Of a stretch of 64,000 nt of DNA, positions 10,267 to 21,359 are shown piece after piece (the first letter of the stretch is position 1; each line of letters opens with the position of its first letter). A program made the position numbers and the translations under genes. This DNA comes from Maribacter antarcticus DSM 21422. GTDB taxonomy: Bacteria > Bacteroidota > Bacteroidia > Flavobacteriales > Flavobacteriaceae. The notes below the pieces were generated by a model, which saw only the letters and a program-made list of their open reading frames with translations, had not been told where the DNA came from and ran no database searches. The DNA lies in assembly GCF_000621125.1 (NCBI RefSeq), contig NZ_JHZC01000015.1, positions 50,264 through 114,263 on the forward strand. The letters run 5' to 3'.

Positions 10267-11952
10267 TTAAGAGACTGGCGGTAAATCCATCACCTCCTCA
10301 ATTCTATTAAACGGGTCATCTGGATTGAAAGGTTTAAATACGAAACCATTCATACCACTTTGAAAAATCTTATTTTTTACTTCGAGAAATACCGAGGCGG
10401 ATAGCACAATTATAGGTAGCGTGGTATTGAATTTTCTGATTTCGATTGCAGAAGTGTAACCGTCCATTACCGGCATCTGTATATCCATTAGGACTACATC
10501 ATAACTGTTTTTCCTCACCATATTAATGGCCATTAAACCCTCAAAAGAATCGTCCACAAACAAATCTGCCTTCTCCAATACTTGTTTGCAAACCATTATA
10601 TTGATTTTGTTATCCTCTACCAACAATATTCTTATGCCTTTTAGATTGCGCTCTTTTTCTCCGGAGTTATGGTCCAACCCCCCAATAGAAGCCGGGCGCA
10701 ACTCTAAATCAAAGTAAAAACGACTTCCAATCCCTACATCACCTTCAATTTTGACTGTTGAGCCCTTGGCTTCCACTACGCTTTTAACTATGGGCAGGCC
10801 AAGCCCTGTGCCACCATAAAAACGATTTGTACTTATGGAGGCCTGAGTAAATGGTTGCCCTATATTTTCCAATTGTTCTTGTGCAATACCGAATCCAGTA
10901 TCCATGACCTCAATACGAACAAGTATGTTTCCCTTTTTGTCCTCCTGATTTGAAACTTTTAAAATCACACTTCCTTTTTCTGTAAACTTTATGGCGTTGG
11001 AGACTATATTATTCATCGCCTGATTGAAACGGTCTATATCCAACCAGACTCTTGGAAAGTCTTTACCAATTTGCAATTATAAAGACTTTCCTTTCTTAAA
11101 ACAACCAGGCTCATGAATCTATTTTATTTGCTTTACAGCTGCTAGTATATCCCTAGGAATTGGATTGAGTTTGATTCCGCTAGACTCCATTTTGCTAAAA
11201 TCCAACACGTTGATCAGTAAGTTCAGTACTATTTTTCCCGAGTAGTTTAATGCCTCTATGTTGTCCTGTTGATTCTTTCTTGGGTTTATATCTCCTAAGT
11301 AAGATGTCAGAGCGTCCAATAATCGTATTAAGTGGCGTCCGAATCTCATGGCTCATCATAGTTAAAAATTTGGTCTTTGCATTAGATGCTTCAACGGCTT
11401 TTTCCCGTTCACTATGTATGCTCGAATAGAATTGGAGATTACTGACAAAAAAAATACCAACTGATATGTAATACGAATTGCAGTGGTGATAATGGAAATT
11501 GGATAACTGTATCTTCCAGCAGATAAGACATCCATCTGTGTACTGGTAAATAGGTTAAAATCCGTAAAGTACAGAAGAAACCAAAGTACCATGGATAGTA
11601 CCGGAAAAATCATGATATAGATTTTTTCCCTTCTAAATAAAAAAAACACAAAAGGCAGTCCCATGGCAAACATTAATATAAACTCGACGCTTTCGGCCTT
11701 TCCGATGAAAGAAGAAGCTATGGCAACGCATAAATTAAAAGTGACGAGATAAATCTAACGAGCCAAAGTTAGGTTTCCCCTCTTGGGGATAATCGCCGCT
11801 AATATAGATAGAGGTACGGTAACTCCAATATAATTGCTCAATTCGTGCAAATCCAAACTTCGTGCTAAAAAAAACCATAGTATCGAAATAACCATGGTCA
11901 AAAGGGAAAGTTTGAATACTAGTTTTACTCTACGCTTAGAGAATTCAACATA
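10267..11952 (-). pseudogene. Hybrid histidine kinase pseudogene (membrane sensor, HK, receiver)
   Basis: Reading the minus strand from about 11952, the sequence encodes several membrane helices. A TAG at 11757 interrupts them, and a shift of frame near 11480 leads into the phosphoacceptor segment [16 protein letters not shown]. The frame shifts back near 11310 ([19 protein letters not shown]), then meets a TAG at 11121. A clean frame from 11076 to 10267 holds the ATPase (N box NNIVSNAIKFTEKG, G1 MDTGFGI, G2 GGTGLGLPI) and a receiver with its Asp in VVLMDIQMPVMDGY and Lys in FVFKPF. The intact 269-residue 3' part lacks the His domain, so signalling by the original route is lost. Expression of an ATPase-receiver fragment cannot be excluded. 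Confidence 0.85.
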
Positions 11953-12747
11953 ATTTAAAATAATTGATATGTATTAAATATAAAAGTTGACCAACTTCTT
12001 CGATGACGATAAGCTAGGTATACAATTAGGGCTTTACCCAACAAAACCTTGTGTTTTAATACTTTTATATCTCATAGGTATTAAGCTTCTAAAAATCAAC
12101 CGATAAGCGGCAAAGGGATATCTTATGATGTCCGTAGTGATAGTAGCAGGATATAAAATCAAGTCCCTAATTTTAATAGCTTATAATCATAATTTTTGTA
12201 CAGGTACTACATTCCAATTTTGACTTCTTTAACCATTGTTTTTTAGGTAGTTAATTCTTTTAAAAATACTTATACCCTTCAAAAATATATATTAAGATCA
12301 TGTTACCAAACTAATGAAGAGTGATGCTTGACCTTCTTATCTTCCTTATGGGTTAGGTGGGTTAATTCGATATATTGATTCGTATATTGTCTTTGTACCT
12401 GGTGGCGAAAATGATGTGCTACTTTTCTCGGATACTTATTTTTCATATCATCAATTTAAACATATATGTGTAGGAAATTTCTTATTTTATATTCTGAAAT
12501 TCATTTACATATAAACAAAAGCAGCGAGAAGTGTAGTGAACAATCCCATATAGGACTAGTCGAGTAGAGCTTTTATTGTGGATTAAATTTCCAAAAATTT
12601 CAGAAAAGGCTTGCGCTAATAAATTGGACATAGACGTTCAATTAAAGCTGTTTTCACTTGAATAATTTAGGATAATAAATCCTAGCTTTATCTAAATTTT
12701 TAAAAATACTAAATAAGTAAAACAGCAACTATTTTTAGTTTAGCTCA
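11953..12747. other. Non-coding stretch
   Basis: About 800 bp between the kinase pseudogene and selD with no supportable frame, RNA or repeat. Confidence 0.5.
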
Positions 12748-13791
12748 CTATTCTTTGTCATTTATATAAATCGCTGATTCTGATATTTCTATAAGTTCTC
12801 CTATTGGTTCAGCAAAAAGACCCTTACTTTTTAGAATTGATTCAACTTTTTGAGAAGCCTCTTTTTTGACAGCAATTAATAACCCTCCACTGGTTTGTGG
12901 GTCACATAAGATATATCGTTGTTTTTTATCTTCAATTTTAAGCTTGTGACCGTAGCTTTCCCAATTTCTTATGGTTCCACCGGGGATACATTTTTTATCA
13001 AGATAGCCATGAATCTCTTTGAAAATTGGTACTTTGTTATAATTAACAATGGCAGATACATTACTAGCTTCACACACCTCAAGTAAATGTCCAATAAGTC
13101 CGAACCCAGTTACATCGGTTAAAGCTGTTATTTCGTCAATTTCTGAAAGAATCATTCCAACATCATTTAAAACTATCATTGAGTTAGCAGCAATATCTTT
13201 ATGTTCTTCCTCAAGAACACCTTTCTTTTGTGCAGTAGCCAAAATGCCAATACCTAAAGGTTTGGTTAGATAAAGAATGCTTCCTGCCTGTGCTTTATCA
13301 TTTCGTTTTAAATTAGAGATTGCAACCGACCCAGTAACTGCGAGCCCAAAAATAGGTTCTGGATTATCAATACTATGACCACCTGCAAGCAGTATTCCTG
13401 CATCTGAGCATGCTTTCCTACCACCTTCCATTACCTGAGCAGCAACTTCAGGAGCTATTTTATCAATGGGCCAACCTAGAATTGCAATCGCCATTAATGG
13501 CTTACCTCCCATAGCATATACATCGCTGATAGCATTCGTAGCAGCTATTCTTCCAAAAGTGAAAGGGTCGTCTACGATGGGCATGAAAAAATCTGTGGTA
13601 CTGATGACACCAATTCCATTTCCCATATCGTATACCGCAGCATCGTCTCTCGTATCGTTACCCACTAGAAGACGTGCGTCTTCAACCTGAGGAGCGCTAG
13701 ACGCTAATATGGTAGTTAATACCTTAGGTGATATTTTGCAGCCACAACCTGCACCATGACTAAAACTTGTTAATTTTATACCTTTATCCAT
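12748..13791 (-). CDS. selD: Selenide, water dikinase SelD
   Basis: Makes selenophosphate from selenide and ATP. The 347-residue protein carries the N-terminal [10 protein letters not shown] motif; Cys16 and Lys19 correspond to the catalytic Cys17 and Lys20 of E. coli SelD. A glycine-rich nucleotide site ([11 protein letters not shown]) and the AIRS-type second domain with [11 protein letters not shown] follow. It has Cys rather than selenocysteine at the active site. It lies 4 bp downstream of mnmH on the same strand, so the two are almost certainly cotranscribed. No selA, selB or tRNA-Sec is seen nearby, which points to use of selenophosphate for tRNA 2-selenouridine. Confidence 0.96.
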   Translation of the reverse strand: MDKGIKLTSFSHGAGCGCKISPKVLTTILASSAPQVEDARLLVGNDTRDDAAVYDMGNGIGVISTTDFFMPIVDDPFTFGRIAATNAISDVYAMGGKPLMAIAILGWPIDKIAPEVAAQVMEGGRKACSDAGILLAGGHSIDNPEPIFGLAVTGSVAISNLKRNDKAQAGSILYLTKPLGIGILATAQKKGVLEEEHKDIAANSMIVLNDVGMILSEIDEITALTDVTGFGLIGHLLEVCEASNVSAIVNYNKVPIFKEIHGYLDKKCIPGGTIRNWESYGHKLKIEDKKQRYILCDPQTSGGLLIAVKKEASQKVESILKSKGLFAEPIGELIEISESAIYINDKE

Positions 13792-13795
13792 TTAT

Positions 13796-14818
13796 TTAAT
13801 CTGTTAAGCTCATTAAAAAATCTGCTGTTTCTTCAGGATTCACTGTAGGAATCTCAAATTTTAGAATTGTAGATTCCTGACGTTTTTGTAATCCTCCTAG
13901 ATAAGATTTGTCGTAATAAAAAAGTGTAATCTCTACAACTTTATAATAATCTTTGCTTTCAAGCGCATCTAAAGCGAATTTGGCTTTATCGTATCCAAGC
14001 CTTTTAGTTATTCTACTAATTGCACCCGATAATTTGTCATGACTTAGATTTGCATACGTTTCTACAAGGTGTTTTGTTCTTTCCTGAAAAGGAACATTTA
14101 AGAAATATACAGGCATAGTACTCATTTTAAGATAAAATGCATCAGGAATTATCACTTTTCCTATCGACTTGCTTTCATCTTCCACCCATATTGGTAGCTT
14201 AGGATTTAAACCTTGTACTATTGAAAATAGATTATTTTGAAATTGCTCCGTTGTTGGTTGAGGCGGAAGATCTATACCTCCAAAAGCAGAACCTCTATGG
14301 CTGGCCAAGCCTTCTAAATCAATAATCTGTTGTCCTTTATTTTTTAAAGAGTGCAGTATCTCAGTTTTACCAGATCCAGTATATCCACTTAAAATTTTAA
14401 GATTTAACGGCTGTTCAAAAAATTGGAGTAGATAATTTCTAAAAGCCTTGTATCCTTTTTCAATGACATACACCTTTTCAAAACTATTATCGATAAGATG
14501 ATCGGCAAAAGCATTACTTCTCATTCCTCCACGCCAACAATGTATCACCACTTCCTTTTTAGGTGCAATCTCAATAGACTTCCTTATAAAATCATTCAGC
14601 TTGGGTTTTACAAATTCATACCCAATTTCAAAGGCCCTTTCTTTTGACTCCTTTTTATAGGCCGTGCCAACTACGACGCGTTCTTTATCAGTAAATAATT
14701 CAAGATTATTAGCATTGGGAATATGTCCTTTCACAAATTCTCCAGGTGATCTGACATCAATAATTGGGACATGTGCCAGATTATGAAAGTAAAAATCTAT
14801 GGAAATAATTTGTTTCAT
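13796..14818 (-). CDS. mnmH: tRNA 2-selenouridine synthase MnmH (SelU)
   Basis: Replaces sulfur of 2-thiouridine at the tRNA wobble position by selenium, using selenophosphate and passing through a geranylated intermediate. From the ATG at 14818 the protein is 340 residues; a start 7 codons earlier (14839) is possible. The N-terminal rhodanese domain (IIDVRSPGEFVKGHIPNA) has its active Cys in VVIHCWRGGMRS. A P-loop domain with GYTGSGKTEIL follows, and the family's WVEDESKSIGKV. It is first in a two-gene operon with selD, the enzyme that supplies its substrate. Confidence 0.95.
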   Translation of the reverse strand: MKQIISIDFYFHNLAHVPIIDVRSPGEFVKGHIPNANNLELFTDKERVVVGTAYKKESKERAFEIGYEFVKPKLNDFIRKSIEIAPKKEVVIHCWRGGMRSNAFADHLIDNSFEKVYVIEKGYKAFRNYLLQFFEQPLNLKILSGYTGSGKTEILHSLKNKGQQIIDLEGLASHRGSAFGGIDLPPQPTTEQFQNNLFSIVQGLNPKLPIWVEDESKSIGKVIIPDAFYLKMSTMPVYFLNVPFQERTKHLVETYANLSHDKLSGAISRITKRLGYDKAKFALDALESKDYYKVVEITLFYYDKSYLGGLQKRQESTILKFEIPTVNPEETADFLMSLTD

Positions 14819-16055
14819 CTTAACATCTTTATTAAACATTAAAAGTAGACTTATAATCTAACATTGGCTGCTATATTTCAATGAGTATACCCAATATTTT
14901 TCGTAATTAGTGGCCTATTTTTGTCAGCAGAATTAATATGGCTTTTAACACCCAAAAAATACAGCTAATCCACTAATTATTTAAATAACATTACATAAAT
15001 ATTTGTAAATACTGTGTAAAAATTATTTAGTAATTATTTACGCATTATACTTCTAATATCAGGTATATTATACATCTTTAGTATAGCACCCCACTAGTTT
15101 TTATTTTCTAAAAAGAAAATATAAACGGCCCTTTGGCCTAGATAAGAAATACCCTTTCGTTGACCTTTCTAAAAATTTATAGAACGATGTTACAATAATG
15201 AACTTTAAAAAAAGCACTAGAGTTTACATATAAACACGATTGTATTGTTATTAAACTGTACACAAAACTTTAATTCATTGGAGTGCTATTAAACTTTTAC
15301 CTATCAACAAGTAGTTATCCAAAAAAAACTGTGAAACTAAAAAGGTAATTGATAGTCAACAACTACATCACCTGTTTACGGAGTCTTCTTTTTATTTCAT
15401 TAAGCTCAATAAAAAATAAAATTTCTAGTATCGTTAACACGGTTATGGGGAAGCCTACAAATCAAAGAGTATTATACTAACTGTCTTCGTTTTACTGCCA
15501 ATTATATATTTTCAATAGTTCTTAGCTATTGATAAAGTCGGGACTAGTCAAATACCTAAATATCCCGTTACTTTAATAAAGCAATGTTATAGTTCAAATA
15601 TGCCTATTTCCACTTTATAATACTAGTATGATTTATACCACCTTAATTAAACTTTCCTAAAATTACCCAACACTGTACACTAAACCCCCGCTTAAATATC
15701 GATAATTACCTACTTCTGCAAAGTCTAATTAGGGTTGAATTATTAATACCGTAATTTACTTTTTTGTAGTCTTAAAATAATCAACTTACCACATATGCAT
15801 TTTAATTTAATGACCCTTGTACAAAAGGTCTCTATTGTTAATCATGGCCTTGTAAAATCAAAAAAACTACTCAAATGAGCTTGAAGGTATTTTCTATTTT
15901 CAATCGCGAATTTAAAGAGAAAATAGACCGAAATTACTGTTAAAAAAGAATCTCGTCTAAAGCTAGGCCCTATGCTAAAATAAGTGGTTTCGACTGTCAC
16001 TGAAAGCAATAAAGCCCCATTTTACGAGACTTTATTAATTAGCACATTATAATTC
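14819..16055. other. Long non-coding stretch
   Basis: About 1.2 kb of very AT-rich sequence. I found no reading frame, transposase trace or RNA gene on either strand. The promoter of mnmH-selD should lie just above 14818. Confidence 0.5.
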
Positions 16056-17009
16056 TCAAGATTTAGCACCTGTGATAATCACATTTACACTTATCTGTAT
16101 GGCCGATGTTACATTAATAGCACCAAGATTCAATCCAGTGGTGGATTCTACTTCCAATAAAGAGTTAAACGTAAAACCATCACCATCCTCGGTGTAAGAG
16201 ACAAATATAAGTTCATATTCCCCAGCTGCTAAGAAATTTAAACTGTACGCATTATTCAACCCACTCAATTCTGAGCTGGTAATAGCATTAGCGAAAGTTA
16301 CATTACTTTCTCCTTGACCTTCTGTCTCCACTTCAGCATTAAAGGTTCCCTTTTCATAGGCATAGACCAAAATCTTATCAGATTCATCGCCAGCGTCGTT
16401 TGCATTACCAGAAATCTCACCAGTACTTTCTTCGTTTACCGCACGGATTCCTGCAGTAAGTTCAGAAGTAGACACAAATTCAAAATCGCTAGAAAGATCG
16501 CTGCCTTCTTCCTTAATGGTCTTCCTTAAATCAAAATCAATAATGATTTCATTAGTAGTGCTTGCAAAGACCTCAAAAGCATTAGTGATATTGATTTTGT
16601 TAGTTGAAGCCTCTAATTGGTCTTTTTGACCATTGGCCATCTCTACATAACACCCGGGTTCGTTTCCAGCGGTATCGGTAACATAGTCCAACTCGAGCTC
16701 AATACTGGAATATGACCCTGCTTCCAGTTTAAGATTACCTAAGGTCTTCGTCTGCCCGTTAACCAAGGCTGCCAAATTAAAGGTTGTTTTATTAAACCCT
16801 TCTAAAGATGTTCCATCAACCTTTACGTTGGAAACGGTCATAAAGACGGCTTCGACATTAGCATTATCGATGGGGGCATCGGTTATCTTGAAAGCGGTCT
16901 CATATGATTCAGCGTCCATATTACTGTTTTCATTATCATTTTTACTGCAAGAAACGGCAATAGACACTGTGGCCAAAAAGATTGTTACTGTTGTTAAATA
17001 ATTTCTCAT
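16056..17009 (-). CDS. DUF4382 domain lipoprotein
   Basis: A 317-residue exported protein. The N-terminus is a lipoprotein signal ending in AVSC (Cys21) followed by an acidic, Asn-rich linker. The DUF4382 domain begins near residue 40 with FKITDAPIDNANVEAVFMTVSNVKVDG, then NLAALVNGQTKTLGNLKLEAGSYSSIELEL, the standard opening of this family in Bacteroidota. A later segment (about 200-310) looks like a second beta-sandwich. DUF4382 proteins are surface or periplasmic lipoproteins of unknown role. It is transcribed in the same direction as the lipoprotein gene upstream but 200 bp apart. Confidence 0.88.
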   Translation of the reverse strand: MRNYLTTVTIFLATVSIAVSCSKNDNENSNMDAESYETAFKITDAPIDNANVEAVFMTVSNVKVDGTSLEGFNKTTFNLAALVNGQTKTLGNLKLEAGSYSSIELELDYVTDTAGNEPGCYVEMANGQKDQLEASTNKINITNAFEVFASTTNEIIIDFDLRKTIKEEGSDLSSDFEFVSTSELTAGIRAVNEESTGEISGNANDAGDESDKILVYAYEKGTFNAEVETEGQGESNVTFANAITSSELSGLNNAYSLNFLAAGEYELIFVSYTEDGDGFTFNSLLEVESTTGLNLGAINVTSAIQISVNVIITGAKS

Positions 17010-17217
17010 AAAATTTATTTATTTTAATTTATAGCGTATCTAACTCTTAAAATTAGATTTACCCGGTAAGAAAAAAATTATTAAATGTTTGTTCGTATAA
17101 TGTTTGCGGTAATTTTCCAAGTATTCCATACGATATTCACTAATCTGGAAAACAAAGTATACCTCGAAGACATATTAAGGCATAAAAAAATCCACGCTTA
17201 AAAACTAGGCTTGAAGA

Positions 17218-17748
17218 TTAAATTCCTAATATTTTTGCATCGACAAAGAATATACTTTTCACGGCAATTGAACAATCATTTGTTAGCACTTTGTCGGTAA
17301 CGGTATTAAGCCTTAAATTGAACTTATCTTTTTTAATATACTCTTTGATGTCAATATTTTCAACATCCAAAGAAAGCGAATTACCAATGGTCTCAGGCAC
17401 TTGTTTTATATAAGCGATTTTTATTTCATCAAGACCTTCGGCCGATATAAAAACCTCTACAGACTCTAAAAAACTAAAATCTTGATCACTAGGCGCAGTA
17501 ATATCAAGTTCTAACTTTCTTAACCTGATATCTTCTATAAGGTCTTTTCGAGTATCGTTTACTTCAAATTCAGATTCTGAGTTCGTCTCCACATCTGGTG
17601 TGAAAACATCAAACGGTAAGTTTAGGTTTGCAGTTGATTTAATTTCAATAGCAGCGTTGTACTCCATGTTAAATTTTGTGAGCTCATCAATTACATCACA
17701 ACGAGTCAATAAACAAACAGTAAACATCAATAATGCAATTTTTTTCAT
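17218..17748 (-). CDS. Lipoprotein of unknown function
   Basis: A 176-residue protein with a lipoprotein signal peptide (MKKIALLMFTVCLLTRC). The mature part is acidic, predicted beta-rich and lacks membrane segments; I recognise no named domain. The pattern (short beta strands, LRKLELDITAPSDQDFSFLESVEVFISAEGL) suggests a periplasmic beta-sandwich. It precedes the DUF4382 lipoprotein on the same strand, which may be related in role, but the 200 bp gap makes one operon uncertain. Confidence 0.75.
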   Translation of the reverse strand: MKKIALLMFTVCLLTRCDVIDELTKFNMEYNAAIEIKSTANLNLPFDVFTPDVETNSESEFEVNDTRKDLIEDIRLRKLELDITAPSDQDFSFLESVEVFISAEGLDEIKIAYIKQVPETIGNSLSLDVENIDIKEYIKKDKFNLRLNTVTDKVLTNDCSIAVKSIFFVDAKILGI

Positions 17749-18585
17749 TCTTGGGGGATATAAGGTTCAATTTTAGAACGCTATTTATTGGCTCATATTG
17801 CCGGAAAACTTTAATTAAGAAATGCCAGCACAAGGAAAAATGGCTATAATTTTAGCTGTATGCCTTATAGAACCCAAATACTCAAATCTGAGACTGGTAT
17901 CGACTGATGGTTTATATTAAGACATTGCCGGTATAGCGCTTGATATCAGGCTAGAGGTCATTCCCAAACACAATATTTTACAAGGACACAATTGGCTCTT
18001 AATTATGCAGTAAAAACAATTAACGATAGCTACATATGGATAGCGAAAGGTTACCCAGCAAAACAAACGTTTTAAGAAACGTTTGTAATTTACTTTAAAA
18101 AGAGTTGAAGTGAATTTTATTTGTAAAAATAAAAAGACAGGGTTTCCCCTGTCTTTTCCCCAAATCTTACCATGAACTTAACCTACTTATGCTATGGTTC
18201 TATAAATATAATACAAGGTTATTTCACCAAGTAACTTATTAGTTAAACTACCGCTAACTTAGTTCTATGGACAAATAATCAAAATTAACAGGAAACGTGT
18301 ATCCCATCTTAAATAAGACTTTCCAGAAATAAGTAGTCCTTGACATTTAAACAATTTTATTTCTATAAATGCGCTGTACCAAGAAAATCACAGACCTACC
18401 TTCGACATAGACTTTATAAATAGCACTTCTGTCTTAAGAATTGAGCGCTTAATTCATAAAGCTATCTACGTATATTTTAAAGGATAAATTAAAGCAATAA
18501 AAGTCACTAACATATTCGTGGTGATTTATTTGCTAAACACAGTCCAAAAGAAGAATTTTGTCAAAAAAATTGAAAGGAGACTTTT
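17749..18585. other. Non-coding stretch with an orphan hairpin
   Basis: About 840 bp with no supportable gene. It contains a terminator-like hairpin at 18132-18157 that does not follow any visible gene in either direction. Confidence 0.5.
18132..18157. terminator. Orphan bidirectional terminator-like hairpin
   Basis: An 11 bp stem, AAAAGACAGGG pairing with CCCTGTCTTTT around a TTTC loop, is flanked by A and T runs as in a rho-independent terminator. No gene ends within 380 bp on either side, so it may terminate an unseen small RNA or be left from a lost gene. Confidence 0.6.
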
Positions 18586-19149
18586 ATGGAGATTGAAAAA
18601 TTTATTTTCTGTCTTGAAGCTATTCCAGATGTAGATATTGCAAACACTACGGTAGTTATGAACATCTTAGAGGACATTGCTTTAAAACAAAGTATTGCGA
18701 GTATTTACAAAGCTTGTGATACCATCGAAGGATTAGAGGAGAGCTTGAATAACTTACTGTATGAAGATCATAACTTTAAGGATTACGAAATTATTTACCT
18801 CGTTATGCCTGGCGAGCCAAATAACATTCTACTGAATGACTATTACTATAGTATTGAGGAAATAGCAGAACTTTTTGAAGGTAAAATGAAGGGGAAAGTG
18901 GTACATTTTGCGAATAAAAAAATCTTGGATTTAACCGATGAGGAGTCGCAGTATTTTTTAGATGTTACTGGCGCGCGCGCTATTTCAGGCTACGGATCTA
19001 ATCATAGCCAAATTTCTAGTACAAGTACTATCGATAGGGTTTTTTTTAGTCTCTACGAAGAAAATGATGATCTTAAGGAAGTGGTAGAAATGATGTTTCA
19101 AAAGCATTTTAATCTCTGTAAATTACTTGATTTTAGATTGTATTATTAG
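18586..19149 (+). CDS. DUF6642-like protein
   Basis: A 187-residue cytoplasmic protein behind a good Shine-Dalgarno-like GAAAGGAGA, unusual for this genome. The opening (EIEKFIFCLEAIPDVDI...), the middle (IYKACDTIEGLEESLNNLLYED) and the GKVVHFANKKILDL...FLDVTGARAISGYG segment resemble the DUF6642 family of Bacteroidota as I recall it. The last segment is reminiscent of caspase/CHAT-like folds, but I see no His-Cys dyad in proper context, so protease activity is not claimed. Neighbours give no hint. Assignment from memory; a profile search would settle it. Confidence 0.6.
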   Translation: MEIEKFIFCLEAIPDVDIANTTVVMNILEDIALKQSIASIYKACDTIEGLEESLNNLLYEDHNFKDYEIIYLVMPGEPNNILLNDYYYSIEEIAELFEGKMKGKVVHFANKKILDLTDEESQYFLDVTGARAISGYGSNHSQISSTSTIDRVFFSLYEENDDLKEVVEMMFQKHFNLCKLLDFRLYY

Positions 19150-19544
19150 AGCGCTTTTTAAACTGGAATTTTATTTTCAACTAGAATTCCGTATTATGTA
19201 TAAAACTTGGTTTAAATGGTGAAAATGTATCAGAAAACCTTTTGAAGTGTTTTATGTAACTTTAATAAATCATTTATTTACAACAAATCGCCATATAAGA
19301 GGCGAACATCATTGCACCACAAGTTGTTGGGGGTTCATGATTACCAAGGGTAAATTTAGACATGTACATAAAATTACCGCTGCTGTTGGCTTTGCTGCAT
19401 TATCTTTAATAAGGCTTCGAATAGGAGCCATATTATTAGAAATTAAAGTTGGAGAAGTAATGGAAACCTTATGGTTATTGTACTAAACTTCATAATCCTA
19501 ATGATAACAATTAAATAAATAGTTCTTTTAAAAAATTCAAAAAA
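19150..19544. other. Gap with a doubtful small frame
   Basis: A plus-strand frame at 19247-19486 (79 codons) contains a plausible basic and hydrophobic stretch (MITKGKFRHVHKITAAVGFA from 19337) but no recognised family and an odd N-terminal half. It may be the remnant of a small membrane protein. Confidence 0.3.
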
Positions 19545-19976
19545 ATGAAATTAGATTGGGTAGAAAGCAGCTTATTTTTGATGATCGCCAGTGCAGAAGC
19601 AACCGACCATTACCTAGATGAGCAAGAAATAGAAACAATTATAGAAAAAACCAATAGCTTGGTGTTGAACTATGGTAAAAAAGAAGAGTTAACAACAAGT
19701 GAAACCATTCAGAAGAAATTCAATAAAATGATTGATTGGTATAATACCATAGGTGATACGGCTCCACAAGGTAAGATGGATACTAAAATTGCTGATGAAG
19801 TACAAAAAGCCATTACTCATTTAAAAAATCAACCCTGGTTTAATCGAACCTTTGCACAGTCCTTAATTGCAGATTTGGTGGATGTTGCAGAAGCAGATGG
19901 GGAGGTAATTGAAAAAGAAAAGAAATCTATAAATGAGATTGCGCGGTTATGGGGCGTCAAGGAAATTTTTAATTAA
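19545..19976 (+). CDS. TerB-like protein
   Basis: A 143-residue, all-helical, acidic protein. It contains two copies of the TerB-like pattern: LFLMIASAEATDHYLDEQEIETI near the N-terminus and LIADLVDVAEADGEVIEKEKKSINEIARLWGV at the C-terminus. In TerB and DjlA-type domains, the Asp/Glu residues after each AxADGx turn bind metal. Members occur in tellurite resistance and in general stress or membrane-linked complexes; the role here is unknown. No other ter genes are visible. It seems to be monocistronic. Confidence 0.78.
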   Translation: MKLDWVESSLFLMIASAEATDHYLDEQEIETIIEKTNSLVLNYGKKEELTTSETIQKKFNKMIDWYNTIGDTAPQGKMDTKIADEVQKAITHLKNQPWFNRTFAQSLIADLVDVAEADGEVIEKEKKSINEIARLWGVKEIFN

Positions 19977-20219
19977 CTACTAATTATCATAAATGGAATC
20001 AAACTTAAGATAAATAAAAAAATGGCGCATTTATGTTTAACTCAAAAGTCTGCGTCTATTTACAATGGCGCCAAATAAAAAATTTGGGGTTTAGGAAAAA
20101 AATAGAACCTTACTATTAGGCTTATCGGAACTATAACTAGGAAAATATAGTTCCAAAAAACGTTCATTTTATAGAACTGAATCAGGTTTTTTAATAGGAT
20201 TCATCGTTTTTAGCTTTTT

Positions 20220-21245
20220 TTACCTCCTCAATATGTTTACAATACGACTATAAAAGACCTCCGATAAATTCCAATTGTGTCCATCAAAATTAGTGGTATT
20301 CAAAAATTGAATAACAACCGTGTCTATGTCTTTGTGGTATTTTGCAATACTTTGATAGCCAACAACCAAACCTGTATGTTCGTAAACGTAGATAGAGGAA
20401 TAGATTTCTTGTTCGCCTTCATCAAATAAGGAGCCATCGTTTAATGCCCTTAAAAATATACCCACATCTTCTGCTGTAGCTAACATTCCATTTTCTTCAG
20501 TCTTAAGATCTTCCTCATACCCAACGTAGTAGCCACTCATAACATTATCTATATTCACTTCACTAAGCGAACCAAACGTATTTTTAAGTCCAAGGGTGGT
20601 TAAAATTTCTTCTTTGATATATTGGTGATCACTATAACCCACCACCTTTTTAATGAGCTCGCGAAGCAATAGATAATTGGTGTTTGAGTACCCATAGTCT
20701 TCATCTGGTCCAAAGCTCGCGTGCATATCAACTGCGTATGCTAGTGCTTCTTCACTATTTTGCGATGGACTTTCCCAAAAATTAGGATGGTCGATATAGT
20801 TAGGAATACCACTACGGTGTTGCACCATCATTCTTAAGGTTATTTTATCAGTATTCTCGATTTTTCCTACCTATTCAGGAAAGTGATAGGCAAGCGTTTC
20901 ATCCAATGAAAAACGCTTGTCATGAACTAACTTTGTAATCGCAACAGCGACATATAACTTGCTAATACTGGCAATCTAGAATAAGGATTGTGGGTCGGCT
21001 GGTATCTTGTCTTCCCTATTTTTCCAACCAGCAGCGTAAAATGCCGGTGGCTTACCTGCCTCATCAACATAAACAATCATCCCGTCAAATCCGTATGTAA
21101 TAGCATCATTAACCTGCTCCTGAATCGTATCGGGTAGGGGTAAAATCCATGCCTTTATGACTATCCATGGCACAAACCACAAAGAACTTATGCTTGCCAT
21201 AATAAATACTATTCTAAGTATTCGATTTATTTGTTTCTTACTCAT
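20220..21245 (-). pseudogene. Serine hydrolase (class C beta-lactamase fold) pseudogene
   Basis: A single reading frame runs from the ATG at 21245 to 20220 with two in-frame TAG codons (at 20978 and 20873) and no frameshift. The encoded protein would have an N-terminal membrane anchor, the SxxK motif SISK just after the first stop, the second-shell segment MMVQHRSGIPNY, and the YxN motif YSN in DYGYSNTNY. All the active-site residues remain in the sequence. Either the gene died recently or only a 203-residue C-terminal piece is made, which would lack the nucleophile. Confidence 0.85.
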
Positions 21246-21359
21246 AATGTGATATTTTTTTGCACAATTTTCTTTTATTACACGGCTCTTAATTGTGTTG
21301 TATGAGGGGGGTTTCTAAAAAAAAGACGTGATAAAAATTTGCTACCCCTTGGCTATTTG

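Noticed and set aside
12748..13791. Selenocysteine-containing SelD
   Set aside because: The active-site codon is a normal Cys codon and no in-frame TGA is present.
14819..16055. Replication origin or phage attachment region in the long AT-rich gap
   Set aside because: No DnaA-box cluster, no dnaA/dnaN or integrase nearby; AT-richness alone is not enough.
19247..19486. 79-codon frame as a genuine gene
   Set aside because: Only part of it has protein-like texture and no family is recognised; kept as a doubtful remnant.
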